From Bacillota bacterium (GTDB lineage: Bacteria > Bacillota > Clostridia > Christensenellales > DTU072): a stretch of DNA of 64,000 nt. Below, one piece after another: positions 1-9,647 of this stretch. The notes under the pieces are model-generated. The model saw only the letters and a list, made by a program, of their open reading frames with translations, searched no databases and was not told where the DNA came from. The position numbers and the translations under genes are program-made. Numbering within the stretch: the first letter of the stretch is position 1; the number at the start of each line of letters is the position of its first letter. The stretch lies in NCBI GenBank assembly GCA_023394875.1, contig JAEXAB010000003.1, positions 1-64,000 of the forward strand. Reading direction: 5' to 3'.

Positions 1-87
1 TGGTGCCGTTGACCGGACTTGAACCGGTACGATGTTGCCATCGAGGGATTTTAAGTCCCTTGCGTCTGCCTATTCCGCCACAACGGC
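1..87 (-). tRNA. tRNA-Leu (UAA)
   Basis: Read on the minus strand this folds as a class II tRNA: acceptor stem GCCGTTG pairing with CAACGGC, anticodon loop CTTAAAA (anticodon UAA), a long variable arm (CGATG-GCAA-CATCG), T-loop GGTTCAAGTCC and an encoded CCA end. It is the last member of a minus-strand Gly-Cys-Leu cluster. The CCA starts at base 1, so the gene is complete. Confidence 0.96.
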
Positions 88-93
88 AGATTT

Positions 94-167
94 TGGAGGC
101 ACCATCCAGATTCGGACTGGAGATGAAGGTGTTGCAGACCTCTGCCTTACCACTTGGCTATGGTGCC
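94..167 (-). tRNA. tRNA-Cys (GCA)
   Basis: The minus strand gives a 74-nt cloverleaf with acceptor stem GGCACCA / TGGTGCC, anticodon loop CTGCAAC (anticodon GCA), T-loop TCCGAATC and an encoded TCCA end. It lies between tRNA-Gly and tRNA-Leu with very short spacers and is probably processed from the same transcript. Confidence 0.96.
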
Positions 168-199
168 GTATCCACTCCTGCTGGAGCATTTAGTTAGTT

Positions 200-274
200 T
201 GGAGCGGGAGACGGGATTCGGACCCGCGACATTTGCCTTGGCAAGGCAACGCTCTACCACTGAGCCACTCCCGC
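200..274 (-). tRNA. tRNA-Gly (GCC)
   Basis: The minus strand gives a 75-nt cloverleaf with acceptor stem GCGGGAG / CTCCCGC, anticodon stem-loop TTGCCTTGCCAAGGCAA (anticodon GCC), T-arm GCGGGTCCGAATCCCGT and an encoded CCA. It is the first tRNA of the cluster, about 60 bases downstream of a good promoter. Confidence 0.96.
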
Positions 275-338
275 AAAACTTGCATGTATTGGTGCTGTAT
301 GCGTTCATGCAAAGGGACTAACTTTCTTTGCGTAGACT

Positions 339-367
339 ATAATACCAAATATTACACGAAAATGCAA
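339..367 (-). promoter_or_regulatory. Promoter of the tRNA cluster
   Basis: On the minus strand TTGCAT (362-367) and TATTAT (339-344) are separated by exactly 17 bases and point at the tRNA-Gly gene. The rest of 275-417 shows no other feature. Confidence 0.6.
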
Positions 368-417
368 GAGTTTTTATTACAAAAAATTAAAAATTATTTG
401 CAATATATCCTATGTAA

Positions 418-1557
418 TTATATATATTCTATATTGCCGTGATTATCCACAAATATAGCGCTCTCTATACCCATTTTTTTGGAATAAGCGCCAACCTCTT
501 CCATACTCTTGTTATAAAGTACATTTACTTTTAGTCCGCTTTCCATAAAGCTGTTCTTTATTTTGCGGGTCTTTATTAAGGATACGTTAGTATTGCCTGT
601 ACCCACAACGACGTCAAAAGCGCCTTCTTTTACTTCATTATCGGAATAGAAAGCCTTAAAAAGGGCGGCGTAATTGATTTTTATGCCTATGCCAAACAAA
701 GTTTCGTTCTCAAACTTAATTAGGTATCTTCCGCCGTGTAATATTAACTGGTTGTCTGCGACAAGGTTAAACACAAAACCCTCTTCATAATCGCTCATAC
801 CTAAATAACCGGTATGATAAATAACGTTACGTTCGCAGTCGTAATCGTGTAACAGTTCGCTCAAACTAAGTAAGTTAGAAAGTCCGTTTATGCTTTCCTT
901 GTTGTCTACTTTGTCGGCTATATCTTTTATGTCGGTAATCTGCCCTTTGACGTTGGAAATAGAAGAAAGCATAGTAACGCAAGCATGGTCCATTTCGCTT
1001 CTTAATTCCCCTGCAAGCATACATTTTATTGCTGCTTTGTCATTGTCCTGCCGATAAACTTTAGCAACCCCGCTTAAAATCCTTGTGTCGTTTACATTTA
1101 TTGTATAGTCATATATTTTCAATAAGTCGGCTAGACTTGTAGCAAGGCTAACAGCCTCCGCCTCGGCGGCAACGTTATCTTCACCAAAAAGCATCAGCCC
1201 TATCTGAGGCAAATTGCGGTAAATTCCTTTTTCGGCAAAGGAATAGCAGTTTTTTATAGAAAAGGCTCTGGACGATATTTCCGACGTTAGCCTCATATCG
1301 GTAAGGATTTGTACCATAATATCGTCGGGCATAAGAAGTAGACTGCCGTCGCTGTCGATAAGTTTATAGCTGTTAGTGTATCTCTCCGACTTTTTGGTTG
1401 GAAACGGCAAGTTACTTTCGGAAATAAGAGAATTAACTTCCGTTCTTATATAGCCGTTCTTTTCCAAAAACTCCGTCAAAAAGCTGTTTAGCTTATTGCG
1501 GCGGCATAATGTCTTATAGTCTGCAAAATCAAAACTTCTGGGGCGTGTAACAGTCAT
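418..1557 (-). CDS. HisZ-like class II aminoacyl-tRNA synthetase paralog
   Basis: The 379-residue protein has the class II histidyl-tRNA synthetase fold as found in HisZ, the regulatory subunit of ATP phosphoribosyltransferase. Visible blocks are YKLIDSDGSLLLMPDD (core strand region), QIGLMLFGEDN (after motif 2), a YHTGYLG-type segment, and GGRYLIKF before the motif 3-like part. The arginine-rich motif 2 of true HisRS (FRYEKPQSGR in the hisS gene of this window) is not recognisable, so it is unlikely to charge tRNA. A GGAGGAAG ribosome site inside the end of the upstream lipoprotein gene lies 7-8 bases before the ATG at 1557 and fixes this start; upstream in-frame codons lack a site. Only one base separates it from the lipoprotein stop. 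No his biosynthesis genes are visible, so a role in histidine synthesis is inferred from the family only. Confidence 0.65.
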   Translation of the reverse strand: MTVTRPRSFDFADYKTLCRRNKLNSFLTEFLEKNGYIRTEVNSLISESNLPFPTKKSERYTNSYKLIDSDGSLLLMPDDIMVQILTDMRLTSEISSRAFSIKNCYSFAEKGIYRNLPQIGLMLFGEDNVAAEAEAVSLATSLADLLKIYDYTINVNDTRILSGVAKVYRQDNDKAAIKCMLAGELRSEMDHACVTMLSSISNVKGQITDIKDIADKVDNKESINGLSNLLSLSELLHDYDCERNVIYHTGYLGMSDYEEGFVFNLVADNQLILHGGRYLIKFENETLFGIGIKINYAALFKAFYSDNEVKEGAFDVVVGTGNTNVSLIKTRKIKNSFMESGLKVNVLYNKSMEEVGAYSKKMGIESAIFVDNHGNIEYI

Positions 1558-1558
1558 A

Positions 1559-4500
1559 TTAATCTTCCTCCGCTGCATTTTCAACCAGATAAGCCTCATA
1601 AGCTGCCCAAGAAGTGAAGTAAACGCTGTATCTGCCGTAAGGAATATGGACAATCAATCCTTCCACTATTTCAAAAGGCTCGCCATCACCTAAATTAATG
1701 GGGTTATTGGCGTATATGTAGATATCTTTGATATTGACGCAACCTCTAAACGCTCCCTCTGCCAGAGATACTACTCTGTTCGGCACCGTTATTTCGGTAA
1801 GTGAAGTGCAGTTTTCGAAAGCGCCTTCCTCTATTGTCAAACCTGCCGCTCCGTCTACAAAAATAATTTCACGCAAAGAAGTGCAGTTCTTAAAGGCGCC
1901 CGCCTTTATCGTCTCCACTGTTCCCGGGATTACTATTTTAGTAAGATTGGTACAATTTGCAAAGGCATTTAATCCTATTTCTTTTAATGTTGAACCTGTA
2001 GCGAAATACACTTCAATAAGCTCATCGTGGTTTTCAAAAGCTCCTCGTATAGCGTATTTTTCTCCTGTGCTTGCGGGATTATATACATAACCTCCGCCGT
2101 CGTAAATATATTCTCCCTCCGGATCTATCACATATGTCTGCCCTAAATAATTTACCGGTGTGCTTGCGTGGGTGGATATAATAACGATTTTTGTATCGTA
2201 ATAATAATCGTATCTTATTATGGTCTTTTCTGTCGTCCCTACCATTGCGAAATATCCGGGATTGGAGCCTACGCTGTTGTCGACACATTTTGCATAGAGA
2301 GTAATGTTTGCGCTCAACATAAACGGATAAATTACCGGTATAGAACGTTCTTGATCTAAATACCAACCTGTAAACACGTATGCTGTTTCTCCCGATACGT
2401 AGGTTTCTACCTGTATCTCCGAATACAACGCAAATAAATTCATGTTCTCTATGGGTTCGCCGGTTCCTAACGGAATATCAAAGGAAACTTCAAAGGTTTC
2501 TTTTACGAATAACTTGCCGTTGGCGTACTGAACTGCCCAACCTTCGTCCAATCTATAGCTTTCCACCGCATCGGCGTTGTTTATCAAAACTTTGTATGCT
2601 TCCAAAACGTCGAAGTCTAAAAGTCTGGGAGGATTTTCGCTAAGCATAGTAATAGTCCAGTCGCTGTAACTGTCCGATATATTATCGAACGCGCCGTCGG
2701 CTATAGTATGAACGTTACTACCTATTGTTATATCAAAAACGCTGCTGCCCGCAAAGACGTTGGCGTTAATAACCGATATGTATTCGGGTATGATTACTTG
2801 CTTGGTAACAGCGCTGTTGTATTTTATAAGGGTACTGCCTATTACAACAAACTCTTGATTACGGTTGTTATCATACCACTTTGTATCTTTCATAACGTCA
2901 TTTCCAACGTAGACAATAGAAGACGGGAAGTTGATATTTTCTAAGCTAGTACAGTTTGCAAACGCCTCCGAATTTATTGCGATAAGTGCGCTGCTTGCCG
3001 CAAAATTGACCGTTGTCAGATTGGCGTTACCGTAGAATGCTCTGTTATAAATAGCCGATATCTGGCTAGGAATATTAACAACCTTGTCAATGCCGTTGTA
3101 GCTTATTAGAATACTGCCTAAAACAACCATATTGGATTCTGCATCCACAATAGAGCCTACGTTTTCCAAAGCGTAGTTACCGATTTCCGTCAAGCTGGAT
3201 TCATCAATTGCAAAAGTAGACAGAGCCGAACAGTTATAGAAAGCGCCCTCGCTTATTGTCTCTATTGCCGAACCGCTGTTTCTGAACGTTCTCAGTGAAA
3301 CGCAGTTTTTGAAGGCATATTCCCCTATTTCCACCAACGCATTGGCGCCGTTAAAGACTACCGAATTAAGGCTCAGACAGTCTGCAAAGGCATAGTCGCT
3401 TATTGTTGTCAGCATACTGCCACTTGCAAAAGCAACTGTTGTCAAGCCCGACTCGGAGAAGCTGTATGCCCCTAAATCGTTGACCGAAGCGGGCACGTTG
3501 AGTATTTTATACGCACTGCAACCAAAGAACGCCTCATTACCTATATATTTTAGATTAGTGGCAAGAGATAAGTTCATCGTAGTTAATAAAACGCAATTAT
3601 AAAACGCCTTGGCAGAGATACTTTCTAAGTTATTGCCACCTGCAAACAGTATAATTTCTATTATGCCGGTACCTTCGTACACCCATTTTCCGCCTACGTA
3701 TTCTATGCTCTTTACAAACGCGGCCTCGCCGATATATTTTACGCTTTCGGGTATATAAACGCGCTCTAGACTCTCGTTACCGTAAAAAGCTCTTTCGCTT
3801 ATACTCTCAATACCGTTAATTATATGGAGCGTTTTTGCATTGCCTTGATACTTATAGAAAATCTTGTTAATCAAAATACAGTCGTCTATATAACTATTGA
3901 GCCACCTTGTGCCATCAAAAGCGTCGTATCCAATGTTGGACAACAACTTGCTGTCAGCAAAGTTAATGTCGGTTAGTTTGGTACATCCGGAGAAAACCTT
4001 ATTGCCTATTTGCATCAAGTTTTCGGGCAAAATAACCGTAATAAGTTCGGTACAGTTTTCGAACATACTATCCGATAAAACGTTTATATTGCTCGACAAG
4101 ATAACCTTCTCCACGTATTCGTTGTTCTTGAACGCGCCTTCGGCAATTATAGAGATATTGGACGGGATTAAAACTTCTTTGGCTTGACCCTTATATTTTA
4201 CTAGAATATCGTCGATAATAACGAAATCACCGCGGTAGTTTTCAAACCAGGAAGTGCCGACAAAGGCGTCTTCGCCGATAAAGGTTATTTTTGATTTATA
4301 TTCCCCCGTCATACTGCGCGAATTTGGCAATTCTATCTGAGTTACGTGAGTTTTGCCGGCAAACGCTCCCGCGCCTATTTGGGTTACCGCCCTTTCCTTA
4401 TATTTTTCGGGTACGATTACGTACTCATCGGTACCAACGTAGCCTACGACTGAATATTGCCCTGTTTCGTTTAAGTCAAACTGTAAACCGGTTGTACTCC

Positions 4501-7500
4501 TGTTTATTGATATCCATTTTGCATACAAAGTAGTATTGACATTTATGCGCATGGGGAAGGTGGCTATCGTAGTAAGCTCGGCATCCAGATACCAACCCGC
4601 AAAACGGCTGGTTCCTGTATTATCAACCTTTAACGGTGTTACAAAAGCTATACCGTCTATTGCTTCGGTATTTCTTCCGTCTAAGTCATAGATAAGTTTA
4701 TACAAGGTAGTATCTCTATAGATTTCGTAAACCTCGCTGTCTTCGCCGTAAGCGTTTGCTTCTACCGTTAAGGTGCCGTTATTGAAAATATTTGTGTAAG
4801 TTACCACGTACAAAGCGGTGCAGTTATAAAACGCTTCTGTTACAATAGTTCTTATACTGGACGGGAAAACAATGCTGACAAGACCTGTACAGGACTGGAA
4901 GGCTCTGTAGTCAATATATGACAAACTCTGTCCTTCAAAAGTTACCGAAGTAAGATTACTCTTTTGGCTGAAAGCGTCGGTTGCTATGTAGGTTATCGCC
5001 GCGGGCACTCTTGCCTGCATACCTAAGCCGTTATATTTTACAAGTACGTTACCCAAAATCAAAAACTCTTCTTCGGTGTTTTTTATCCACTGTGTGCCTG
5101 CCACCACCGCCGTGCCGAAGTCTTTAATAAGAATATTGCCCGTTACGTTAAATTCGCTCAAAGAAACGCAACCGGAAAAAGCTTCGTCTCCCACAATTTC
5201 CAACATATCCAAAATATTTACCGTCTTTAGGTTCTTGGCTCCGTAGAAGGCTTTTTCCCCGATTTCCAAAAGGGAAACCGGCAGATTGACCGTCTGAATA
5301 TTTATATCTCCGTAAAAGGCTCTGGGAGCTATCTTAGTTACGTTCCTGCTGTCGATTGCATTGGGAATATTGAGGTTCTCAGTAGTGTTGCGGCAGCCTA
5401 AAATGGTGGCTTCCTCTGTTGTCTGCAAAGTGCCGTTAACTACCCTGGTAACTACCTCTATTGCATAAATATAATCGTTATAATAGTTTTTACCATCGTT
5501 CCAAATCTGTCCGCTAATAACCGTACTTTGCGGGAAATCTGATTGCATAGAAGTAACTAATGTGCTTCCCGAACTTGGCATAATATATATTTTTTCGGGA
5601 TAGAAAATATCAAAGCTGTCAATAAAGTATTCCACTTCTCTTTCGACAATTGTTACCGAAACGATATTGGGACTGACGATAGCAAAAGAATTTATAGTTA
5701 TTGGGTTAAGGTTGCTTTCTGCCCTAATTATTTTAATTCCTCCCAGTCTGGCATAGGAAAATGCCCCGGGCATAATTTGGTTACATCTGCCGTCAACAAC
5801 AAATTCAAAATTTATCGCTTGTGTATATCTTGTAGGATATGCATACAATATACCGCAGTTTTTGCTGTACAAAGCTCCGTCCTTTACTTCAAAATTCTGA
5901 CTGCCTGTAGCAACGGTTATTGCTTCTAAGCTCTTACAGCCGTAAAAAGCCATACCTTGTAAGGTAGCTAGAGAGGAAGGCAAGGTTATGGAAACCAGTC
6001 TGTTCAACCCGTAGAACGCCTCTTCTCCAATGCTATTAAGATTGGAAGAAGGGTCAAAGGTAATAGTAGTTAAATAGCTTTCTCCGTCGGAAATTTTGAA
6101 GGCTCTTGCCTCTATTCTTTCTACCGCTTTGGTTACGTTTATGGAAGCTAAATTATTACATTCGGCAAAAGCCGATTCGGATATAACTTTTACTTTGTCG
6201 CCCATGGTTACCGACAAAAGGTTTTTGGCGTTATAAAAAGCATACTGACCTATTGTTTCGGTTTCGTTAGCCAGCGTATATGAATCGTCTATTCTTGCGT
6301 TGGGATAAGCAACCAGCATTTTTTTGTCTTTACTGTACAATACGTTGTCAATGGTAGTAAATGCCTTGCTTTCGCTATTGACCACGTATTCACTAATAGT
6401 ATAGTCCTTAAAAACACCGTAGTTTATACCGACAACGTCCAAGTCTAAATGCTTTGCGGGAATAACAATAACTCCGTAATCCTTTTCGTTTTCGTTGTTA
6501 TAGCCGCTTATTGTGTAGCCGCCTTCGGTAACTTGATATTGCAAACCGGGGTTACCGATTCTTATATCGATATATTTCGCAGTGAAAGTCATTTCGTTGG
6601 TTACTTTGTACGGGAAAGAAACTTTCTTGTTATTGGCGTACCAGCCCACAAATTTATAATTGCCCTGTTCGGCAGGCGGGGGATTTTTTATTTCGGAATT
6701 CGCCGGCATAGAAACGTCGTATCTTTCGTCAGCTTCGCTGTTTCTCTTATAAACATAAGTAACCTTTATTTGGTCTCTGTCGTAGATTGCGTAGAATTTT
6801 TGTCCTGCGCTGTCAACGTTCTGCATAGCAGTAGTATCTTCCCATCTGCCGTTGCTGTAGCCAGACAAAATAGGAATATTGGGAGCGTAATTATAAGCGT
6901 TACTGCCCCTTGGCACTCTCACTTTTTCAATTTCAATTTCCCCGTCGGCTGTCCTTGCTATAAAAGTAACTTCATATGTAGACGGGGCGTAAGTTGCAAT
7001 CAACGTGGTATTTTTTGAGATGTTGTCCACAGTGGAGAATTTATTGGTATCTTTGTCCATCCAACCGATAAACTCATAACCGCTCTTTGTAGGAAGGGTC
7101 GGTTGAGCAGGCTTGCCTCCTGAAGGTACGTATTGGGCATCTCCTACCATATTGCCGTTTTCGTCAAGAAACAGCACTTTGTATTTAACAATTGCATCGT
7201 CGTATAATTTCAAAGTAAATTGTATGGTGAATTTGCCGTAGATTAGAGTAATTGTATTGCTGCCGGCTATACTCAACTTAGCTTTGTCTTCTGCCTTTAC
7301 CATACTAGCCGTTGCAGGTATAGAAATAACTTCCCCGGCAACAGGTTTGCCGTTGGCGTCTTTGGTAGCCTTGTAGGTAACCTTTAGTTTTACCATGGAA
7401 ATATCAAATTCCGAAACCAAAAAGCCTTCAGCGATACTATCGTTATCAACCTCTATGCTTTCTATTCGGGAATAATCCACCTCACTATCAGCGCAAGCAA

Positions 7501-7564
7501 AACCTATGATTGCTACCGCCACAAGTAAAATGATGGATAAAGATATTTTCAACGCTTTCTTCAT
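1559..7564 (-). CDS. BspA-like leucine-rich repeat surface lipoprotein with InlB B-repeats
   Basis: This 2001-residue exported protein starts with a hydrophobic signal and a lipobox-like IGFAC around residues 20-24, which would anchor it to the outer face of the membrane; the residues before the Cys are not canonical. Several InlB B-type repeats (pattern ..Y.V.F....G......V..G....P..P...GY.F.GW.......F......T..AK) occur near residues 127-330, again near 980-1040 and near 1720-1780. Most of the remainder is many BspA-type LRR_5 repeats (I..AF..C..L..I..P..V..I). Families with this layout bind host proteins or mediate adhesion; a specific ligand cannot be inferred. No LPXTG motif or C-terminal membrane segment is present. 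A 17-spaced promoter precedes it, and its stop is one base before the HisZ-like gene. Confidence 0.88.
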   Translation of the reverse strand: MKKALKISLSIILLVAVAIIGFACADSEVDYSRIESIEVDNDSIAEGFLVSEFDISMVKLKVTYKATKDANGKPVAGEVISIPATASMVKAEDKAKLSIAGSNTITLIYGKFTIQFTLKLYDDAIVKYKVLFLDENGNMVGDAQYVPSGGKPAQPTLPTKSGYEFIGWMDKDTNKFSTVDNISKNTTLIATYAPSTYEVTFIARTADGEIEIEKVRVPRGSNAYNYAPNIPILSGYSNGRWEDTTAMQNVDSAGQKFYAIYDRDQIKVTYVYKRNSEADERYDVSMPANSEIKNPPPAEQGNYKFVGWYANNKKVSFPYKVTNEMTFTAKYIDIRIGNPGLQYQVTEGGYTISGYNNENEKDYGVIVIPAKHLDLDVVGINYGVFKDYTISEYVVNSESKAFTTIDNVLYSKDKKMLVAYPNARIDDSYTLANETETIGQYAFYNAKNLLSVTMGDKVKVISESAFAECNNLASINVTKAVERIEARAFKISDGESYLTTITFDPSSNLNSIGEEAFYGLNRLVSITLPSSLATLQGMAFYGCKSLEAITVATGSQNFEVKDGALYSKNCGILYAYPTRYTQAINFEFVVDGRCNQIMPGAFSYARLGGIKIIRAESNLNPITINSFAIVSPNIVSVTIVEREVEYFIDSFDIFYPEKIYIMPSSGSTLVTSMQSDFPQSTVISGQIWNDGKNYYNDYIYAIEVVTRVVNGTLQTTEEATILGCRNTTENLNIPNAIDSRNVTKIAPRAFYGDINIQTVNLPVSLLEIGEKAFYGAKNLKTVNILDMLEIVGDEAFSGCVSLSEFNVTGNILIKDFGTAVVAGTQWIKNTEEEFLILGNVLVKYNGLGMQARVPAAITYIATDAFSQKSNLTSVTFEGQSLSYIDYRAFQSCTGLVSIVFPSSIRTIVTEAFYNCTALYVVTYTNIFNNGTLTVEANAYGEDSEVYEIYRDTTLYKLIYDLDGRNTEAIDGIAFVTPLKVDNTGTSRFAGWYLDAELTTIATFPMRINVNTTLYAKWISINRSTTGLQFDLNETGQYSVVGYVGTDEYVIVPEKYKERAVTQIGAGAFAGKTHVTQIELPNSRSMTGEYKSKITFIGEDAFVGTSWFENYRGDFVIIDDILVKYKGQAKEVLIPSNISIIAEGAFKNNEYVEKVILSSNINVLSDSMFENCTELITVILPENLMQIGNKVFSGCTKLTDINFADSKLLSNIGYDAFDGTRWLNSYIDDCILINKIFYKYQGNAKTLHIINGIESISERAFYGNESLERVYIPESVKYIGEAAFVKSIEYVGGKWVYEGTGIIEIILFAGGNNLESISAKAFYNCVLLTTMNLSLATNLKYIGNEAFFGCSAYKILNVPASVNDLGAYSFSESGLTTVAFASGSMLTTISDYAFADCLSLNSVVFNGANALVEIGEYAFKNCVSLRTFRNSGSAIETISEGAFYNCSALSTFAIDESSLTEIGNYALENVGSIVDAESNMVVLGSILISYNGIDKVVNIPSQISAIYNRAFYGNANLTTVNFAASSALIAINSEAFANCTSLENINFPSSIVYVGNDVMKDTKWYDNNRNQEFVVIGSTLIKYNSAVTKQVIIPEYISVINANVFAGSSVFDITIGSNVHTIADGAFDNISDSYSDWTITMLSENPPRLLDFDVLEAYKVLINNADAVESYRLDEGWAVQYANGKLFVKETFEVSFDIPLGTGEPIENMNLFALYSEIQVETYVSGETAYVFTGWYLDQERSIPVIYPFMLSANITLYAKCVDNSVGSNPGYFAMVGTTEKTIIRYDYYYDTKIVIISTHASTPVNYLGQTYVIDPEGEYIYDGGGYVYNPASTGEKYAIRGAFENHDELIEVYFATGSTLKEIGLNAFANCTNLTKIVIPGTVETIKAGAFKNCTSLREIIFVDGAAGLTIEEGAFENCTSLTEITVPNRVVSLAEGAFRGCVNIKDIYIYANNPINLGDGEPFEIVEGLIVHIPYGRYSVYFTSWAAYEAYLVENAAEED

Positions 7565-7606
7565 ATTTCCGGTTACTCCAAGGGTACATGATTTTCTATT
7601 ATATAA

Positions 7607-7635
7607 ATAATAGCATTATATTAATAATAAATCAA
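7607..7635 (-). promoter_or_regulatory. Promoter of the BspA-like gene
   Basis: On the minus strand TTGATT (7630-7635) and TATTAT (7607-7612) are spaced by 17 bases, about 40 bases before the ATG at 7564. A GGAG ribosome site follows. Confidence 0.55.
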
Positions 7636-7670
7636 TAACTTTAGGAAAAATTTGTTTGCGCAAAATGAAC

Positions 7671-9647
7671 TTAATTCAACGACACGTCGGATAATGAAAA
7701 ATTCTCAATTTCTTTAGCTAACAGCTCTATGTATGGGGAAAAATCTATCTCATCGGCAATTACTTTAGCTTTTTTCAGTAAATTAATTGTAATACAGTTC
7801 AATGTGGATGTCCCCGATTGTTCGGTTCCCAACAGCTCTCCGCAACCTCTGATTTCAAAGTCCTTTTCGGCAAGCGCAAAACCTTCGTTGACGTTTTTTA
7901 ATAGCTGTAAGTTTTCGTGATCCTTTTTGTCTGTGTAAAGAAAGCAATAGGCTTTTTCTCCGTTTCTCCCAACTCTGCCCCGCAACTGATGCAACGTAGC
8001 CAGTCCGAACCGTTCGGCGTCCATAACCACCATAATCCCTGCGTTTGGTACGTCTATTCCCACTTCAATAACGGTGGTGGAAACAAGTATGCCTATTTTC
8101 TTGGCGGCAAAATCGGAAATTATTTTATCTTTTATTTCGGGTTTTAATTTTCCGTGAAGGGCAATCGTCGTAATTCCCTTAGAAATAGCCGATATTTCCT
8201 TTTGCAAGGCTATTACGTTGCTGCTTTCAATTCCTTCGCTGTCAAAAATTTGAGGAGCGACCACAAAGGCTTGCCCACCCTCATTACAATACGAAGCAAT
8301 ATATTCCCACATATCAATTCTCTTTTCTTTGCCAACAATTTTTGTTACCACGTTGCCGACAAACCGTTTTTCTATGTTGATAACTTCCACCTCACCGTAA
8401 GCTATAAGCTGCATGGATCTAGGAATGGGCGTCGCGCTTAAAGTTAGCAAATCGCAATTCTTTGCTTTTTTAATTAGTTTTGTTCTCTGCGCCACTCCGA
8501 AGCGGTGCTGTTCATCGGCGCAGGCAATACCTAGGTTAAAAAACTCCACGCCTTCGCCTATTATTGAGTGAGTACCCACAACCATATCGATTGAGCCGGT
8601 TTTCAGTCCGTTAAGAATTTCCGCTTTGGACGTAGAATCGGTACTGCCGCTAAGGAAAGATACTTTTATATCAAGATTGTCAAATAGTTCGGTTATTTTG
8701 TCAAAATGCTGTTTGGCAAGAATTTCCGTTGGAGCCATAAAAGCTGCCTGATAATTATTTTTTATGGCAAAGTAACAGGCAAAAATAGCAACTATTGTTT
8801 TACCGCTACCGACGTCTCCGCACAAAATGGCGTTTAGTTTTTTATCCCCAAGCAGTGATTTTTTGATACTGGAAAAAGCTTCTTTTTGAGAGGTATTTAG
8901 CTCAAAAGGCAAAATTTCCATTAAAGGGGAAATATTGATATCCCGGTAAAAATTCTTCTTGTCAAAATTACTATTACGCGTTAGAGAAAAACCGCCTAGC
9001 CTTCTCACTATTCTTTCCAAAGCAACCCGCTCTTTATAAACTTTCAATTCGGTATTTTGCGGACAATGCAGGTTAAAATATGCGTCTTTTAGGGCAGTAA
9101 GTCTGTGTTTTTCTTCGATTTTATCGGGGATTACGCTTTCCAAATAGCATAAATCGACGGCGTTTTTTACTAGCGCCCGATAAGTGCCTTGAGGGATTAA
9201 ACCTTTGGTGCTGTATATTGGGAGTATGCCCGAAAACTTTGTAATTTCTCCTTTTTTCTCAAAAGCGGGATTGTTCATTTCTACCACAAAACCGTCAATT
9301 TTCACTTTGCCGTAAAAGGTGTATATGTCGTTAATTTCCAAAGTTTTTGATGGGTAAGAACTATTGAACCAATTTAGCTTAATTAAATAATCTCCGCACT
9401 TACCTTCGGCGCGGAAAATGCTGCGGCTTTTGCCTTTGTACGGTTTTGTCTTGCTTATTATAATTATATCCAACAAACAATAATCTCCGTCAAGGGCTTG
9501 CCCTAACGGAGTTGTTTTGTCTAAGTCTATATAAGTTCTCGGTAAGCGGGAAATAAGTTCTTGCGCGTTAAAAATTTCCAGAGAGTTAAGTTTAGCCTCG
9601 ATAGCCTTGCCCACTCCTTTAATTTCATTAAGCGCAATTTCTTTCAT
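7671..9647 (-). CDS. recG: ATP-dependent DNA helicase RecG
   Basis: RecG unwinds and reverses stalled replication forks and branch-migrates Holliday junctions. The 658 residues are a normal length. An N-terminal wedge/OB region (about 1-230) is followed by a superfamily 2 motor: Walker A GDVGSGKT near 277, box DEQHRFG near 378, then LSATPIPRS and the QLRGRVGRNG motif VI near 550. The start ATG overlaps the stop of fakA by one base (TAATG), so translation is probably coupled. The order asp23-fakA-recG is conserved in Firmicutes, where it usually follows rpmB. Confidence 0.97.
   Translation of the reverse strand: MKEIALNEIKGVGKAIEAKLNSLEIFNAQELISRLPRTYIDLDKTTPLGQALDGDYCLLDIIIISKTKPYKGKSRSIFRAEGKCGDYLIKLNWFNSSYPSKTLEINDIYTFYGKVKIDGFVVEMNNPAFEKKGEITKFSGILPIYSTKGLIPQGTYRALVKNAVDLCYLESVIPDKIEEKHRLTALKDAYFNLHCPQNTELKVYKERVALERIVRRLGGFSLTRNSNFDKKNFYRDINISPLMEILPFELNTSQKEAFSSIKKSLLGDKKLNAILCGDVGSGKTIVAIFACYFAIKNNYQAAFMAPTEILAKQHFDKITELFDNLDIKVSFLSGSTDSTSKAEILNGLKTGSIDMVVGTHSIIGEGVEFFNLGIACADEQHRFGVAQRTKLIKKAKNCDLLTLSATPIPRSMQLIAYGEVEVINIEKRFVGNVVTKIVGKEKRIDMWEYIASYCNEGGQAFVVAPQIFDSEGIESSNVIALQKEISAISKGITTIALHGKLKPEIKDKIISDFAAKKIGILVSTTVIEVGIDVPNAGIMVVMDAERFGLATLHQLRGRVGRNGEKAYCFLYTDKKDHENLQLLKNVNEGFALAEKDFEIRGCGELLGTEQSGTSTLNCITINLLKKAKVIADEIDFSPYIELLAKEIENFSLSDVSLN

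Noticed and set aside
1558..1653. N-terminal extension of the HisZ-like gene into the lipoprotein gene
   Set aside because: It has no family match and no ribosome site; GGAGGAAG supports the ATG at 1557.
1700..6200. Repeated short DNA motifs considered as a CRISPR array
   Set aside because: They encode LRR_5 repeats in a continuous reading frame, vary in sequence and have no constant spacers.
6449..7018. Open frame of 189 codons on the plus strand
   Set aside because: It is antisense to the repeat-rich BspA-like gene, has no ribosome site and no family-like sequence.
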